From positions 53,542-117,541 of the forward strand of contig CABWZI010000003.1 of assembly GCA_902509905.1 (NCBI GenBank): a stretch of DNA of 64,000 nt, written 5' to 3'. Shown here piece by piece: positions 17,323 through 27,223 of this stretch; position 1 is the stretch's first letter, and each line of letters opens with the position of its first letter. Under the pieces are notes generated by a model. The model was not told the DNA's origin and searched no databases. It saw only the letters and a list, made by a program, of their open reading frames with translations. This DNA is from an uncultured Gammaproteobacteria bacterium. GTDB taxonomy: Bacteria > Pseudomonadota > Gammaproteobacteria > PS1 > Pseudothioglobaceae. Made by a program: the position numbers and the translations under genes.

Positions 17323-18773
17323 AGCGCTTTCGGCTCAATATTGGTACAAAATTATTTCTTCTTTACTTTATTGTAACTTCTAGCCTCCTATGGGTTTTTG
17401 CCCAGAGAATGACCTTTGAGTCTGCAAAATCGGTAGTGATTGAGGTCTCTAGTCTTATGAGTCGAGTTGCCTCGCAGAACAACAAAGATGGCGAGATTGA
17501 TTTAGAAACTTTTGAAACCCTGATTGTGAACTATCTTCGTTCTCAGAGAAACACAATTGATAAAAATAACCCTCAAAAATTAGAAAATCTTGCAATTTAT
17601 GTGACTAATAAGGATGGCCTTTTAGTCCTTGACTCAAGAGGGCTGACCCTTGGTACAGATATGAGAGATATAAATGAGGTAGAGTCTGCACTCAGTGGCG
17701 TTTCAGATACAACCAATATCATTATTGAAGAGACTCGAGGTAGCCGAAAAGCTAGAGGCGCAGTGATAGAGTATTTCATTAAATCTAGATATTTAAATGC
17801 CTCCAATCCAATTTATGGTGACAAAGGTGAAATTTTAGGCGCTGTTGTCGTTGTTGCACCCCTAATCGACCTAATGGGCGAGAACTATCTTTTGAGATTT
17901 ATTTTCTATATATTTGTTATTGCCTTGCTTTTTGGTTTTTTAGGTAGCTATCGAATATCAAGAAATATTAATAGAGTTCAAAAATATACATCAAACCTTT
18001 TTAGTGGCGAAGATGTTCTAATGCCTGATCTAAATAACCAGTTCAACAAGCTTGCCAGAGCTATAAGAGATGCTCGAGCAGATGTTGAGCTTAAGGACGA
18101 TGTAGAGCAATACATTGATACCCTTGCACACGAGCTAAGAACCCCAATAACAGGTATACAACTTACCGCTGAAAACCTCTTAAGCCCAATGTCGGATGAA
18201 CAAAGAAAGCGCTTTGTTGAAAACATTCTAGAATCAAATAAGCATATGGATTTATTAGTAAATAGGCTCTTAGATCTGTCAAGGATTGAGCGTCGAGAGG
18301 CACTCAAAAACGTTGAAACATTAAATATCAGGGAAGTTGTTAATACTGTTTTAAAAGCGCCAAGTCGCAAAAAAACTATCGATGATAAAGAGTTAAAGAT
18401 CGATATTCAAATTAATTCAAGTGCATCTCTGAAGGCCGAAAAAATTCTTCTTGAACAGGCAATTGGAAACATTGTAAATAATGCTCTGGACTTTAGCCCC
18501 TCTTTTGGAACGATTACCATTAAAGCATCTCAAACAAACGCTGCTATTTCAATCATTTTTTTAGATGATGGGCCAGGAATTCCTCCTCAAGTCATCAACA
18601 AACTATTTACAAGGTTCTTCTCAGTTTCAAGACCTGATACTGGAGTCAGGGGTAATGGCCTAGGACTCAGATTTGTTCGCAAGATAATGAAGCTTCATGG
18701 CGGGGAAGTAAGTCTCCAAAACCGCTTTATACAGCAAGGCGCAGAGGCCAAACTAAGATTTCCTTTAAAATGA
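17319..18773 (+). CDS. Sensor histidine kinase (CreC-like)
   Basis: 484 residues. A first membrane segment (about 10-28) is followed by a periplasmic sensing domain (about 30-190, with the CreC/dCACHE-like YVTNKDGLLVLDSRG), a second membrane segment (about 192-212), a HAMP-like linker, a HisKA domain with phospho-accepting H271 in AHELRTP, and an HATPase_c domain (N-box EQAIGNIVNNALDFS, then DDGPGIP and GNGLGL). It phosphorylates the adjacent response regulator. The domain order and motifs fit CreC, although the stimulus cannot be read from sequence. The 4-base overlap with the regulator gene indicates coupled translation. Confidence 0.93.
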   Translation: MKRFRLNIGTKLFLLYFIVTSSLLWVFAQRMTFESAKSVVIEVSSLMSRVASQNNKDGEIDLETFETLIVNYLRSQRNTIDKNNPQKLENLAIYVTNKDGLLVLDSRGLTLGTDMRDINEVESALSGVSDTTNIIIEETRGSRKARGAVIEYFIKSRYLNASNPIYGDKGEILGAVVVVAPLIDLMGENYLLRFIFYIFVIALLFGFLGSYRISRNINRVQKYTSNLFSGEDVLMPDLNNQFNKLARAIRDARADVELKDDVEQYIDTLAHELRTPITGIQLTAENLLSPMSDEQRKRFVENILESNKHMDLLVNRLLDLSRIERREALKNVETLNIREVVNTVLKAPSRKKTIDDKELKIDIQINSSASLKAEKILLEQAIGNIVNNALDFSPSFGTITIKASQTNAAISIIFLDDGPGIPPQVINKLFTRFFSVSRPDTGVRGNGLGLRFVRKIMKLHGGEVSLQNRFIQQGAEAKLRFPLK

Positions 18774-18892
18774 AAATTCCCAATAATAATCAAACCATTA
18801 GGCCATGAATAATTTGCACCTAAAAATAGTGTTTTCAACTTATAGACAAAAGTTTTTAATATGGTATTATTCGCGGGTTTTGTAATGAATTT

Positions 18893-18906
18893 TATAATCT
18901 AATATG
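18893..18906 (+). promoter_or_regulatory. TATAAT box 5 bases before the etfB start codon (candidate leaderless transcript)
   Basis: A perfect TATAAT lies at 18893-18898 and the etfB ATG at 18904, the spacing expected if transcription begins at the start codon. No ribosome site is visible before the ATG. A competing promoter with a short leader, TAGACA (18843-18848) with 16 bases to TATTAT (18865-18870), is also present. Confidence 0.4.
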
Positions 18907-19665
18907 AAAATAATCATCCCAGTTAAAAGAGTTCTTGATCCTTACACTCAAGCCAGAGTTAACAACCAAACTCAACAAGTCGACTTAACCAATGCCAAAA
19001 TGGCGATGAATCCGTTTTGTGAAATTGCTGTCGAAGAGGCCCTAACATTAAAAGAAAGCGGCTCAGCATCAGAGACAATTGCAGTGAGCATTGGAACTGA
19101 CAAGACAGTGGATACTCTGAGAACCGCACTAGCGATGGGCGTTGACCGCGCTATATTTGTGAAGACTGACTCAGAACTAGACTTGCAGCCGCTTCATGTT
19201 GCTAAGATTTTGGCAAACATCATTAAACGAGAAGAAGCACAACTCGTCATCATGGGCAAGCAAGCTGTTGATAATGATAATAATCAAACTGGGCAAATGT
19301 TATCTGGATTGATTGACTATTCTCTAGGTACTTTCATTTCAAAGTTTGATTTGAGCGCTGATGCTAGTAGCGTTGAAGTGTGTCGCGAAATAGATTCAGG
19401 CATTGAAACAAGAAAACTGAATCTACCTGCTATTGTGACTGTTGATCTTCGACTAAACGAGCCTAGGTATGCTTCACTACCCAACATCATGAAAGCCAGA
19501 TCCAAACCTCTAGAAACAATTGAGCTATCAAGTCTTGAAATAGATACAGCTCCTCGAATTAAAGTGGTTAGCGTTGAGGAATCTGGTACTAAGGACAGAG
19601 CTTCAAAGCAGATTAGTTCTGCTGAAGAGCTTTTTAATGAATTAAATCAAATGGGAGTTCTTTAA
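18904..19665 (+). CDS. etfB: Electron transfer flavoprotein, beta subunit
   Basis: 253 residues, normal length. It opens with MKIIIPVKRVLDPYTQARV and has NPFCEIAVEEAL and the ETF-beta signature around VTVDLRLNEPRYASLPNIMKA's flanking region (about residues 180-200). Together with EtfA it accepts electrons from acyl-CoA and other flavin dehydrogenases. Its stop overlaps the etfA start by one base, and ETF-ubiquinone oxidoreductase follows, so the complete route from flavin dehydrogenases to the quinone pool is in one operon. Confidence 0.96.
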   Translation: MKIIIPVKRVLDPYTQARVNNQTQQVDLTNAKMAMNPFCEIAVEEALTLKESGSASETIAVSIGTDKTVDTLRTALAMGVDRAIFVKTDSELDLQPLHVAKILANIIKREEAQLVIMGKQAVDNDNNQTGQMLSGLIDYSLGTFISKFDLSADASSVEVCREIDSGIETRKLNLPAIVTVDLRLNEPRYASLPNIMKARSKPLETIELSSLEIDTAPRIKVVSVEESGTKDRASKQISSAEELFNELNQMGVL

Positions 19666-20591
19666 TGTCAGCACTCATATTAATTGAGCTTAATGGCTCA
19701 GAAGTTAGCGCAAATAGTAGAGCAGCTATCACGGCCGCCTCTCAACTGTCGGACACAATTGATGCAATAGTTCTTACGAATGACGCTTCGAATTCTTCGT
19801 CTGTTTCATCGCTCGCTGGAATCAATACAGTAAAGATGATTGTGGATGACTCGCTTGAGAATGCTAACGTTGAAGTGGCTAGCAAACTTATCGCGGATGT
19901 CATGAGTGGCTATAGCTTCTTGATTTCAGGTTCTTCAACATACAGTAAAAATATTTTGCCTCGTGTAGGCGCCCTTTTGGATGTTCAACCAATTTCAGAC
20001 GTCTGTGAAATTAAATCGAACAATACATTTGTTCGTCCTCTTTATGCTGGAAACGTTATGGCAACGGTTGAGTCATCTGACGAAACAATTGTAATGACTG
20101 TCAGAGCAACTGCTTTTGAGCATTCTGGAGATGGTGGTTCAGCATCTGTTGAAACAATTTCTGCCTCAATGCCAGGATCTAATTCAGAGTTTATTTCTTT
20201 ACAAGAGTCTGAGTCTGAGCGACCTGAGTTAACCACAGCAGAGCGAATAGTCTCTGGTGGAAGAGGCCTTGGCTCTAAAGAGAACTTTACCCTGATTGAA
20301 CAGCTAGCTGACAAACTAGATGCAGCAGTTGGCGCTTCCAGAGCTGCTGTAGATGCTGGTTTCATCTCGAATGATTATCAGGTTGGGCAAACAGGTAAAG
20401 TAGTTGCTCCAAAACTCTATCTTGCAGTTGGTATTTCTGGAGCTATACAGCATCTTGCAGGCATGAAAGACTCCCAAGTTATCGTGGTGATTAATAATGA
20501 CCCTGATGCTCCAATGTCTAGAATGGCAGATTTAGTTTGGCAAGTGGATTTATTTGATGCTCTTAATGAGCTAAACGCCTATCAGGTATAA
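19665..20591 (+). CDS. etfA: Electron transfer flavoprotein, alpha subunit
   Basis: 308 residues, standard length. The C-terminal FAD-binding domain carries the family motifs [15 protein letters not shown] (about 189-203), [36 protein letters not shown]'s start (about 240-260) and NNDPDAPM. It binds FAD and passes electrons to ETF-ubiquinone oxidoreductase. The start overlaps the etfB stop by one base (TAATG), indicating coupled translation and a 1:1 complex. Confidence 0.96.
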   Translation: MSALILIELNGSEVSANSRAAITAASQLSDTIDAIVLTNDASNSSSVSSLAGINTVKMIVDDSLENANVEVASKLIADVMSGYSFLISGSSTYSKNILPRVGALLDVQPISDVCEIKSNNTFVRPLYAGNVMATVESSDETIVMTVRATAFEHSGDGGSASVETISASMPGSNSEFISLQESESERPELTTAERIVSGGRGLGSKENFTLIEQLADKLDAAVGASRAAVDAGFISNDYQVGQTGKVVAPKLYLAVGISGAIQHLAGMKDSQVIVVINNDPDAPMSRMADLVWQVDLFDALNELNAYQV

Positions 20592-20602
20592 AATAGTAGT
20601 TA

Positions 20603-22222
20603 ATGGAAAGAGAATCTATTGAATATGATGTAGTGATAGTTGGAGGCGGACCCTCTGGTCTTGCTTCTGCTTGCAAACTCAAACAACTTAACCCCAACCT
20701 TTCAGTTTGTCTTCTTGAAAAAGGGTCTGAAATTGGTTCTCATATTCTTTCAGGTGCAGTCTTTGAGCCTAAAACACTTTTTGATCTCTTTCCTGATGAT
20801 GCTAAAGATTGCCCCACACTTAAAACTCCGGTTGCAAAAGATGATCTCTTTTGGTTAACAGGAGAAAATAAAAGCATCAAAGTGCCTTCATGGCTCATGC
20901 CTAAAAGCCTTCACAACAAAGGAAACTATATTATATCTTTAGGCGAGCTTTGCCAATGGATTTCAGAGAAAGCAATGGAGTTAGGCGTTGATATCTTTCC
21001 AGGATTTCCTGCACAAAGCTACCTAAAAGATGAAAGTGGCCGAGTTATTGGAATATCCACAGGCGACATGGGAATTGATAAAGAAGGTAATCAAAAAGGA
21101 ACTTACACACCTGGAATGGACATTCTTGCTAAGCAGACCATTTTTGCAGAAGGCGCAAGAGGTCATCTTGGAAAACAATTAATCAGAGAGTTTAATCTTG
21201 ATGAAGGCAAAACGCCACAACACTTTGCTATTGGTTTTAAAGAAGTCTGGGAAGTAGATAATGATAATCACAGCCCAGGAGATGTCGTTCATACAATGGG
21301 TTGGCCATTAAATAAAGGTACGACTGGTGGTGGCTTTCTATATCATTTTGATAATAAGAGAGTGGCAGTTGGCTTGATTGTTGATTTGAACTATACAAAT
21401 CCAAGTCACAGCCCTTTCCAAGAATTTCAACAATTCAAGAAGCATCCAAAGATTAAACAGTTTTTAGATTCAGGTAAGCGGGTTTCATATGGAGCTAGAG
21501 CTATCACTAAGGGTGGAATCAATTCTCTTGTTAAAATGGACTTTAATGGAGGGATGATTATTGGTTGTGATGCTGGAACACTCAATCCTAGCAAAATAAA
21601 GGGTAGTCATTGCGCTCTTCAGTCAGGAATTCTTGCTGCAGAATACATCCATAAGATCCTTAATGAAGAAATCTGTGATTTTGATGATTTGTTCAAAGGT
21701 AGCTCTCTTTATCAGGAGCTCTATAAATCTAGAAACTTTAGTGCCGCAATGCACAAATTTGGTTTTTATGTGGGTGCTGCATACAATTTTATTGAGTCTA
21801 ATATCTTTAGAAACGCATTGCCTTTTACGATTAAAGATGAGCAAAGAGATTGTGATTCTTTGAACCTAAACAATCCTCTTTATGCGAAAGAGTACCCTGC
21901 TCCTGACAACGTTCTTAGTTTTGATATCACTTCGTCTTTGTTCCTATCCGGAACAAATCACGAAGAAGATCAGCCTGTTCACCTTAAGCTGACTGACCCG
22001 TCGATTCCTCTCACTCGAAACAAAGAGCTCTTTGATGAGCCAGCTCAGAGGTATTGCCCTGCAGGCGTTTATGAGATCATTGACAAGGAAGGTGAAGACT
22101 ATTTTCAAATTAATGCTCAAAACTGTCTTCACTGTAAGACTTGTGACATCAAAGATCCATCTCAAAACATCAACTGGACACCGCCCGAAGGCGGAGGTGG
22201 ACCAAACTATATTGGGATGTAA
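20603..22222 (+). CDS. etfD: Electron transfer flavoprotein-ubiquinone oxidoreductase
   Basis: 539 residues. An N-terminal FAD motif VVIVGGGPSGLASACKL (10-26), a central monotopic quinone-binding domain, and a C-terminal 4Fe-4S cluster region (NAQNCLHCKTCDIKDPSQNI and NWTPPEGGGGPNYIGM) are all present. The enzyme sits on the inner membrane and feeds ETF electrons into ubiquinone. It lies 11 bases after etfA. Its stop converges with that of the phosphate acetyltransferase gene at a distance of 2 bases. It is intact and of the expected length. Confidence 0.96.
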   Translation: MERESIEYDVVIVGGGPSGLASACKLKQLNPNLSVCLLEKGSEIGSHILSGAVFEPKTLFDLFPDDAKDCPTLKTPVAKDDLFWLTGENKSIKVPSWLMPKSLHNKGNYIISLGELCQWISEKAMELGVDIFPGFPAQSYLKDESGRVIGISTGDMGIDKEGNQKGTYTPGMDILAKQTIFAEGARGHLGKQLIREFNLDEGKTPQHFAIGFKEVWEVDNDNHSPGDVVHTMGWPLNKGTTGGGFLYHFDNKRVAVGLIVDLNYTNPSHSPFQEFQQFKKHPKIKQFLDSGKRVSYGARAITKGGINSLVKMDFNGGMIIGCDAGTLNPSKIKGSHCALQSGILAAEYIHKILNEEICDFDDLFKGSSLYQELYKSRNFSAAMHKFGFYVGAAYNFIESNIFRNALPFTIKDEQRDCDSLNLNNPLYAKEYPAPDNVLSFDITSSLFLSGTNHEEDQPVHLKLTDPSIPLTRNKELFDEPAQRYCPAGVYEIIDKEGEDYFQINAQNCLHCKTCDIKDPSQNINWTPPEGGGGPNYIGM

Positions 22223-22224
22223 GC

Positions 22225-23190
22225 CTACTTAACCTGGTTCGCTGTTACAACAACTGTATTCACAATCTCATCAACGCTGCAACCTCTAGATAAATCATTC
22301 ACGGGCTTGGATAGACCTTGAAGAATAGGGCCAATTGCTTTGGCTCCAGAGAATCGCTGAACGAGCTTATAGCCAATGTTGCCTGCATCTAGATTGGGAA
22401 AGACAAAGACATTGGCAGGTGTTGGAAAAGAGGAATCAGGGTCTTTAATCTTTAGCACCTCTGAATCAAGCGCTGCATCCAGCTGCACATTTCCAATGAT
22501 TTTGGCACTTGGAAGCCTAGATCTCACAATTTCAGTGGCCTGCCTAACTTTGTCGACCTCGCTATGCTTAGCGCTCTGATTAGTAGAAAAAGAGAGCATT
22601 GCGAGCTTCGGATCTTCATCCAGAAAAGATTGGGCCGTCTCATATGCGTTACAAGCAATCTCAGCAAGTTCATCAGAGCTTGGCGAAATATTCATGGCGC
22701 AATCTGTAAAAATTAAGTTTTCGCCGTATCTTTTGTGGTCTTTATCAAAAACCATTAAAAACAAACTTGAAACAAGACTGCTACTCTCAGAGACTCCAAT
22801 GATTCTGAGAGCGCTACTCAAAACTTCCTGGCTCGGAGTGATTGCACCGGTGACAACGCCATCAACCTCAGATCTATGCAATGCAACCATGGCACAAACA
22901 CTGGGGCTTGAAAGCGTTTCTAATGCGGATTCAAGAGTGACGCCTTTATGCTTTCTAAGCTCAAACAATGTTTGAGCATATTCGAGCCTCAAATCTTCGT
23001 TTTTTAGGTTGATTGAACTTACACCTAAAGAAGATGCTGTCTCTTCATCAAAAAGCACGATTTGAGCTAAATTTTTTTCCGAGATCAGATGGGCAGCTTC
23101 TAAGACTCTTGGATCAGAGCATTCTGGTAATAAAATTCGAGAATTTTTAGTTTTAGCCTTGTGAGCTAAATCATCAAGTAGTGCCATCAA
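22225..23190 (-). CDS. pta: Phosphate acetyltransferase, short form
   Basis: 321 residues, the short Pta without the DRTGG/regulatory N-terminus. The catalytic domain motifs NLDAGNIGYKLVQRF and GPILQGLSKPVNDLSRGC are near the C-terminus. It interconverts acetyl phosphate plus CoA with acetyl-CoA plus phosphate. It is the last gene after the SauS-SauT-like fusion, 76 bases downstream. No acetate kinase gene is nearby, so a role in capturing acetyl phosphate made by another pathway fits better than acetate overflow. Short Pta enzymes are commonly encoded with Xsc in sulfonate operons; Xsc itself is absent here. Confidence 0.93.
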   Translation of the reverse strand: MMALLDDLAHKAKTKNSRILLPECSDPRVLEAAHLISEKNLAQIVLFDEETASSLGVSSINLKNEDLRLEYAQTLFELRKHKGVTLESALETLSSPSVCAMVALHRSEVDGVVTGAITPSQEVLSSALRIIGVSESSSLVSSLFLMVFDKDHKRYGENLIFTDCAMNISPSSDELAEIACNAYETAQSFLDEDPKLAMLSFSTNQSAKHSEVDKVRQATEIVRSRLPSAKIIGNVQLDAALDSEVLKIKDPDSSFPTPANVFVFPNLDAGNIGYKLVQRFSGAKAIGPILQGLSKPVNDLSRGCSVDEIVNTVVVTANQVK

Positions 23191-23266
23191 CGTACCTCAT
23201 TTCGATAAGCATAGTTTACCCGAAAATGTAAATTCTTTGATCTCTTGAGTGAACTAGATTGTTAGC

Positions 23267-26170
23267 CTAAGAGCTTCTGTATTGACTTGCAATCTTAAGT
23301 CTTTGAATTTTTCCAGAGGGACCTTTTGGTAAAGGCTCATCAACAAAAATGATTTGTCTGGGCGTCTTATATTCTCCGAGATCTGCTTTACACAAATCTA
23401 AAAGCTCTGCCTCATTGGCAACAAGATCGTCCTTCAAGTAAACACAGGCCGATATTTCTTCGCCATAGTTATCATCTTCAATGCCGAATGTACATGCCTC
23501 TAGGACTGCATTATGCTTATAAAGCGTGTCATCGATCTCTCTAGGAGAAATGTTTTCGCCACCTTTAATTATGAGTTCTTTTTTTCTACCGGTAATAAAA
23601 AAGAAACCTTCGTCATCTTCGACACCGAGATCTCCAGTTAAAAAATAGCCGTCTTCGCTAAAAGCACCAGTTGTAGCTTCCTCATTTTTGAAATACTCTA
23701 AGAGCACATTATCACCCTTAATGACTAACTCTCCTGTTGTGCCAGCGGATAGATAATTCCCTTGATCATCAATGATTCTGACTTCGTTTCCATAAGCCTT
23801 CCCTGCAGATCCATGCTTACCTCCACTAGGTGGGTTGGAAAGAATTTGAGCAGCTGTTTCAGTAAGACCCATTGTCTCAATAATCTTTACGTTAAAGGTT
23901 TTTTCAAATTTTTTGTGAACCTCTGGAGACAAAGGTGCTGATGCTGAACGCCCAAAGCGAAGATTCTTCAAATTCAAAGTCTTAACATCAAAGTCGTCAT
24001 TTAAGAGGTAGTTAATAATGGTCGGAACTACGCTGAACCACGTGCACTGATATTTTTCAATAATTTGCCAGAAATTACTGACACTAAACTTTCCAACTGT
24101 GACCACGCAGCTGTTGCTTACAAGGGCACTTGCAATCGATACCATCTCAGCATTAATGTGGTACAAAGGAAGAACACAAAAAGAGATATCAGTTGAAACA
24201 ACCTCATGCGCAAGCGCTGTATTTCTTCCTCCTGAAAGCACATTCTTGTGAGATAAGAGAGCGCCCTTAGGGACCCCTGTCGTTCCTGAAGTATAAATCA
24301 AAACTGCTGGTGAATTAGGCTGAGTAGGAGTCAAATGTACACTTGTTTGCTTAGCAAAAGTAAGGCTCTCAATACCGCTATACTGAACAACTCTTGCATT
24401 TGATGATTCTAAAATAGTTTTGAATATTGAAATATAGAAATCTGATGAAAAGATAAGCTTACATTCAGAGTGATCAATTGTGTACTTAATCTGCTTTGAG
24501 CCAGCTAAAACATTTAATGGAACAATGACAACACCATGATACATGGCACCTATAAACAATAAAGTTGATGCGTAACCGTTATCAAGCATAAAACCAACCT
24601 TGTCGTTTGCTTTGATGTTGTTTTCTTCAAAATAAGCACCTAGATTCGAAATATCTTTTTGTAATTGGCTATACGTAACATATAGATCGAGGTCTGCATC
24701 AATCAAATAATTTTTGTTCGGAGTTTCATTTGCAAATTGATCGACCAATTCGGTGATTGTTGAGTGCTCAAGAGAATATTTTTTCCAGTAACTAGAAAAA
24801 ATATCCTTTTCTGAGGGCTCATTATTTTTTATAGTTTTAACTACCTTGGTAGTATTCAGGTAATGCTTATAATTTAAGTTTTCATCGGTAACATTGTTGC
24901 CCCAGGTTCCACAACCCATCGACAACGAGAATGGCAGTCCATTATCGAAGTTGCCTCCGGTTGCAAAGCAATGCGCTTGATTGACGATGATTCTGCAGAC
25001 TGGGAGCTCTTGGCCCAGTTTAAAGATGTTATCTTCATTTTGACTGTGGATGCTGCAGGAGTGTCCTTTGCCTTGATTATTCAGAATGTCCTTTGCAATG
25101 TTGACAGCATGATCAAAGTCTTTGGCTTTGTAAACAGTCAAAACTGGTGATAATTTTTCCATTGAGAATGGGTAGCTTGAGCCAATATATTGCTCCTCAA
25201 CCATCAAAAACTTGGAATCTAGATGTTTTCCACTAAGGCCACTTAGCTTAGCGATTTCAGCAGCTCTTTTTGCAATAACATCACGATTAATCACTCCTCT
25301 GTCATTCCACATAGTGCCTTGAAGTTTTAGTTTCTCATCACCATTTAAAAGTGAGCCTCCCTCTTCAATGAGGCTACTAATCATAGAGTCATAGACCTTT
25401 TCATGGACAATGATGCTATTCTCAGAAGAGCAGCTTGTTGCATTGTCAAATGTTTTGGAAGTCATAATTTTATGAGAAGCTTCATTCAGATTCGCGCTCT
25501 CATCTATGATTGATGGAACATTGCCAACCCCTACTCCAAGAGTTGGGGTCCCACTTTGAAGTGCTCGCTGTATATTGTTTTGTGATCCAGTAGCTACAAT
25601 GAGATCAACTAAATTAGATAATTCGTTGGTGTCCTCTTTGCTAATCGGTTCAGGCAAAGATTGGACAATATTTTTTGGTGCTCCAATACGCACTAAGGCA
25701 ATTTGTATTAATTCTACAACTCTTGAACAGACCATTGCACCTTTAGGGGATGGCGCTAGAATGATTGCGTTTCTACACTTTAGTGCATTAATCACTTTAT
25801 TTAGTGGTGTTGCAATAGGGTTTGTTGACGGAACAATAGCCCCTATAACTCCAACTGGCCTAGCAATTTCAATAATCCCAGTTTGAACATTCTCGTCTAT
25901 AATTCCGACCGTTTTGACATCCTTTAAATCTCTTAAAAGTCCAATAGTTTTACGCCTATTTTTACGCTTTTTATCCTCAACATTTCCAAGACCTGTTTGG
26001 CTCACCGCCATCTCTGAGAGTTCTTGGTTGTTTTCAGGCTGAATAACCTCCCAGCCAACTGCTAAAATTAATTCGTCAACCTGCTCTTGAGAGTAATGAT
26101 TAACTATTTCTTGAGCGCCTCTCGCATCTGAAACGACCTGCTCGATTAGTGTTTTTTGTTGGATAGTCAT
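23267..26170 (-). CDS. Fusion of SauS-like acylating aldehyde dehydrogenase and AMP-forming acyl-CoA ligase (SauT-like)
   Basis: 967 residues, two enzymes in one chain. Residues 1 to about 455 are a CoA-acylating aldehyde dehydrogenase with catalytic C247 in KTFDNATSCSSENS and the GNFDNGLPFSLSMGCGTW region (406-423), both as I recall them from sulfoacetaldehyde dehydrogenase SauS. Residues about 470-967 are an ANL-family ligase with YTSGTTGVPKGA (626-637), a TGDLG motif, GRKKELIIKGGENISPREI and the C-terminal lysine in PKGPSGKIQR. In Cupriavidus, SauT activates sulfoacetate to sulfoacetyl-CoA and SauS reduces it to sulfoacetaldehyde; they are separate proteins there. Here both steps would be linked, reducing release of the acyl-CoA. 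Preceded by tctABC and followed by pta. The exact acid used is inferred; other short polar acids are possible. Confidence 0.85.
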   Translation of the reverse strand: MTIQQKTLIEQVVSDARGAQEIVNHYSQEQVDELILAVGWEVIQPENNQELSEMAVSQTGLGNVEDKKRKNRRKTIGLLRDLKDVKTVGIIDENVQTGIIEIARPVGVIGAIVPSTNPIATPLNKVINALKCRNAIILAPSPKGAMVCSRVVELIQIALVRIGAPKNIVQSLPEPISKEDTNELSNLVDLIVATGSQNNIQRALQSGTPTLGVGVGNVPSIIDESANLNEASHKIMTSKTFDNATSCSSENSIIVHEKVYDSMISSLIEEGGSLLNGDEKLKLQGTMWNDRGVINRDVIAKRAAEIAKLSGLSGKHLDSKFLMVEEQYIGSSYPFSMEKLSPVLTVYKAKDFDHAVNIAKDILNNQGKGHSCSIHSQNEDNIFKLGQELPVCRIIVNQAHCFATGGNFDNGLPFSLSMGCGTWGNNVTDENLNYKHYLNTTKVVKTIKNNEPSEKDIFSSYWKKYSLEHSTITELVDQFANETPNKNYLIDADLDLYVTYSQLQKDISNLGAYFEENNIKANDKVGFMLDNGYASTLLFIGAMYHGVVIVPLNVLAGSKQIKYTIDHSECKLIFSSDFYISIFKTILESSNARVVQYSGIESLTFAKQTSVHLTPTQPNSPAVLIYTSGTTGVPKGALLSHKNVLSGGRNTALAHEVVSTDISFCVLPLYHINAEMVSIASALVSNSCVVTVGKFSVSNFWQIIEKYQCTWFSVVPTIINYLLNDDFDVKTLNLKNLRFGRSASAPLSPEVHKKFEKTFNVKIIETMGLTETAAQILSNPPSGGKHGSAGKAYGNEVRIIDDQGNYLSAGTTGELVIKGDNVLLEYFKNEEATTGAFSEDGYFLTGDLGVEDDEGFFFITGRKKELIIKGGENISPREIDDTLYKHNAVLEACTFGIEDDNYGEEISACVYLKDDLVANEAELLDLCKADLGEYKTPRQIIFVDEPLPKGPSGKIQRLKIASQYRSS

Positions 26171-26195
26171 GTTGAATCAATTTTTTGAAAAAACA

Positions 26196-26221
26196 CTAGG
26201 GAGTTAAAAAACACTCCCTAG
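26196..26221 (-). terminator. Intrinsic terminator or attenuator between tctC and the fusion gene
   Basis: CTAGGGAGT (26196-26204) and ACTCCCTAG (26213-26221) form a perfect 9-bp stem with an 8-base loop. Read on the minus strand the stem is followed by TGTTTTTT, a proper U-tract. It lies after the tctC stop (26248) and before the fusion start (26170), so it would trim transcription into the enzyme genes and leave more transporter message. Confidence 0.8.
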
Positions 26222-26247
26222 CTATATTTATGTCTATAAATTTTACT

Positions 26248-27207
26248 TTATTGAAGGCCAGCCAAAAGACCAGTTAAGTAAGCTTGTCTTTCACTCCACA
26301 TGCTTACAACTTCGTCTCTTGTCATTATTCTTGCCGGTGAGTTAGTCGCCTTCATCTTACCAACCGTCTTCTTTTCACCGAACATATCAGGCACCTTGCT
26401 AGCAAGGTAATCAATAACATCCTGAGGTGTTCCTGCTGGAACCATCAATCCACGGAAGTTAACGCTAGAGTCATCTACATCGACACCGCTCTCCATTAGC
26501 GTTGGAACATCTGGAAGATATTCATGCCTTGTAAGGTCAGCAACTGCTAAAATCTTTAGGTCTGCTGCACTTCTTGCAGAGTCAGAAAGGTTGTTAAATC
26601 CGGCAACTGTTTCACCAGCTTTAACCATTCTAAGAGCGTCTACACCGCCTGATGCAGGTATATATGTTAGATTAGCTCCTGATGCCTTTGCAAACTGTAA
26701 GAAAGCAATGTGGTGACCCACAAATTTTCCTGCACCACTGATTGTTACAGCACCTGGATTTGCTTCAGCGTGAGCAAGTAATTCACCAACTGTATTGAAA
26801 GGACTGTCTTTTCCAACAATTAACACAGCTGGATCAGCACCCCAGTTTCCTAATGGCTCAAGATTGTCAATATTATATTTTGTATCAAACACAATAGACT
26901 GAGCAATAAAGTGAGGCACGTTATAAGCGCCTAACATATATCCATCTTGTGAGGCTTCACTAGCAAACCAATTCCAACCCTTTCTTCCACCAGCACCTGG
27001 CTTGTTAAGGATGTAGATTGGTTGGCCAATTAGCCCTTCTTTTCCAGATGCAAGCGTTGCAATTCTCGCTTGGAAGTCAGTTGCTCCACCTGGGCCATAA
27101 GCTACCATGACGCCAATTGGCTTATCAGGGTAGTCAGCCTGTGCTGGCATGAGCATCAAAGATGCAATTGCCAGTAAGGCTACTTTTGTTATATTTACTA
27201 TTTTCAT
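26248..27207 (-). CDS. Tripartite tricarboxylate transporter substrate-binding protein (TctC family)
   Basis: 319 residues. A signal peptide (cleavage after MLMPAQA, about residue 24) precedes the mature start DYPDKPIGVMVAYGPGGATDF, which is the TctC/Bug family pattern. It is a periplasmic receptor that delivers a carboxylate to the TctAB membrane complex; a related set (SlcHFG) imports sulfolactate. A strong ribosome site (AAAGGAG) precedes ATG at 27207. It follows tctB, so the order is tctA-tctB-tctC, and an attenuator follows. Substrate unknown; the adjacent SauS-SauT fusion suggests sulfoacetate or a similar anion. Confidence 0.92.
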   Translation of the reverse strand: MKIVNITKVALLAIASLMLMPAQADYPDKPIGVMVAYGPGGATDFQARIATLASGKEGLIGQPIYILNKPGAGGRKGWNWFASEASQDGYMLGAYNVPHFIAQSIVFDTKYNIDNLEPLGNWGADPAVLIVGKDSPFNTVGELLAHAEANPGAVTISGAGKFVGHHIAFLQFAKASGANLTYIPASGGVDALRMVKAGETVAGFNNLSDSARSAADLKILAVADLTRHEYLPDVPTLMESGVDVDDSSVNFRGLMVPAGTPQDVIDYLASKVPDMFGEKKTVGKMKATNSPARIMTRDEVVSMWSERQAYLTGLLAGLQ

Positions 27208-27223
27208 TACTTCTCCTTTTTTA

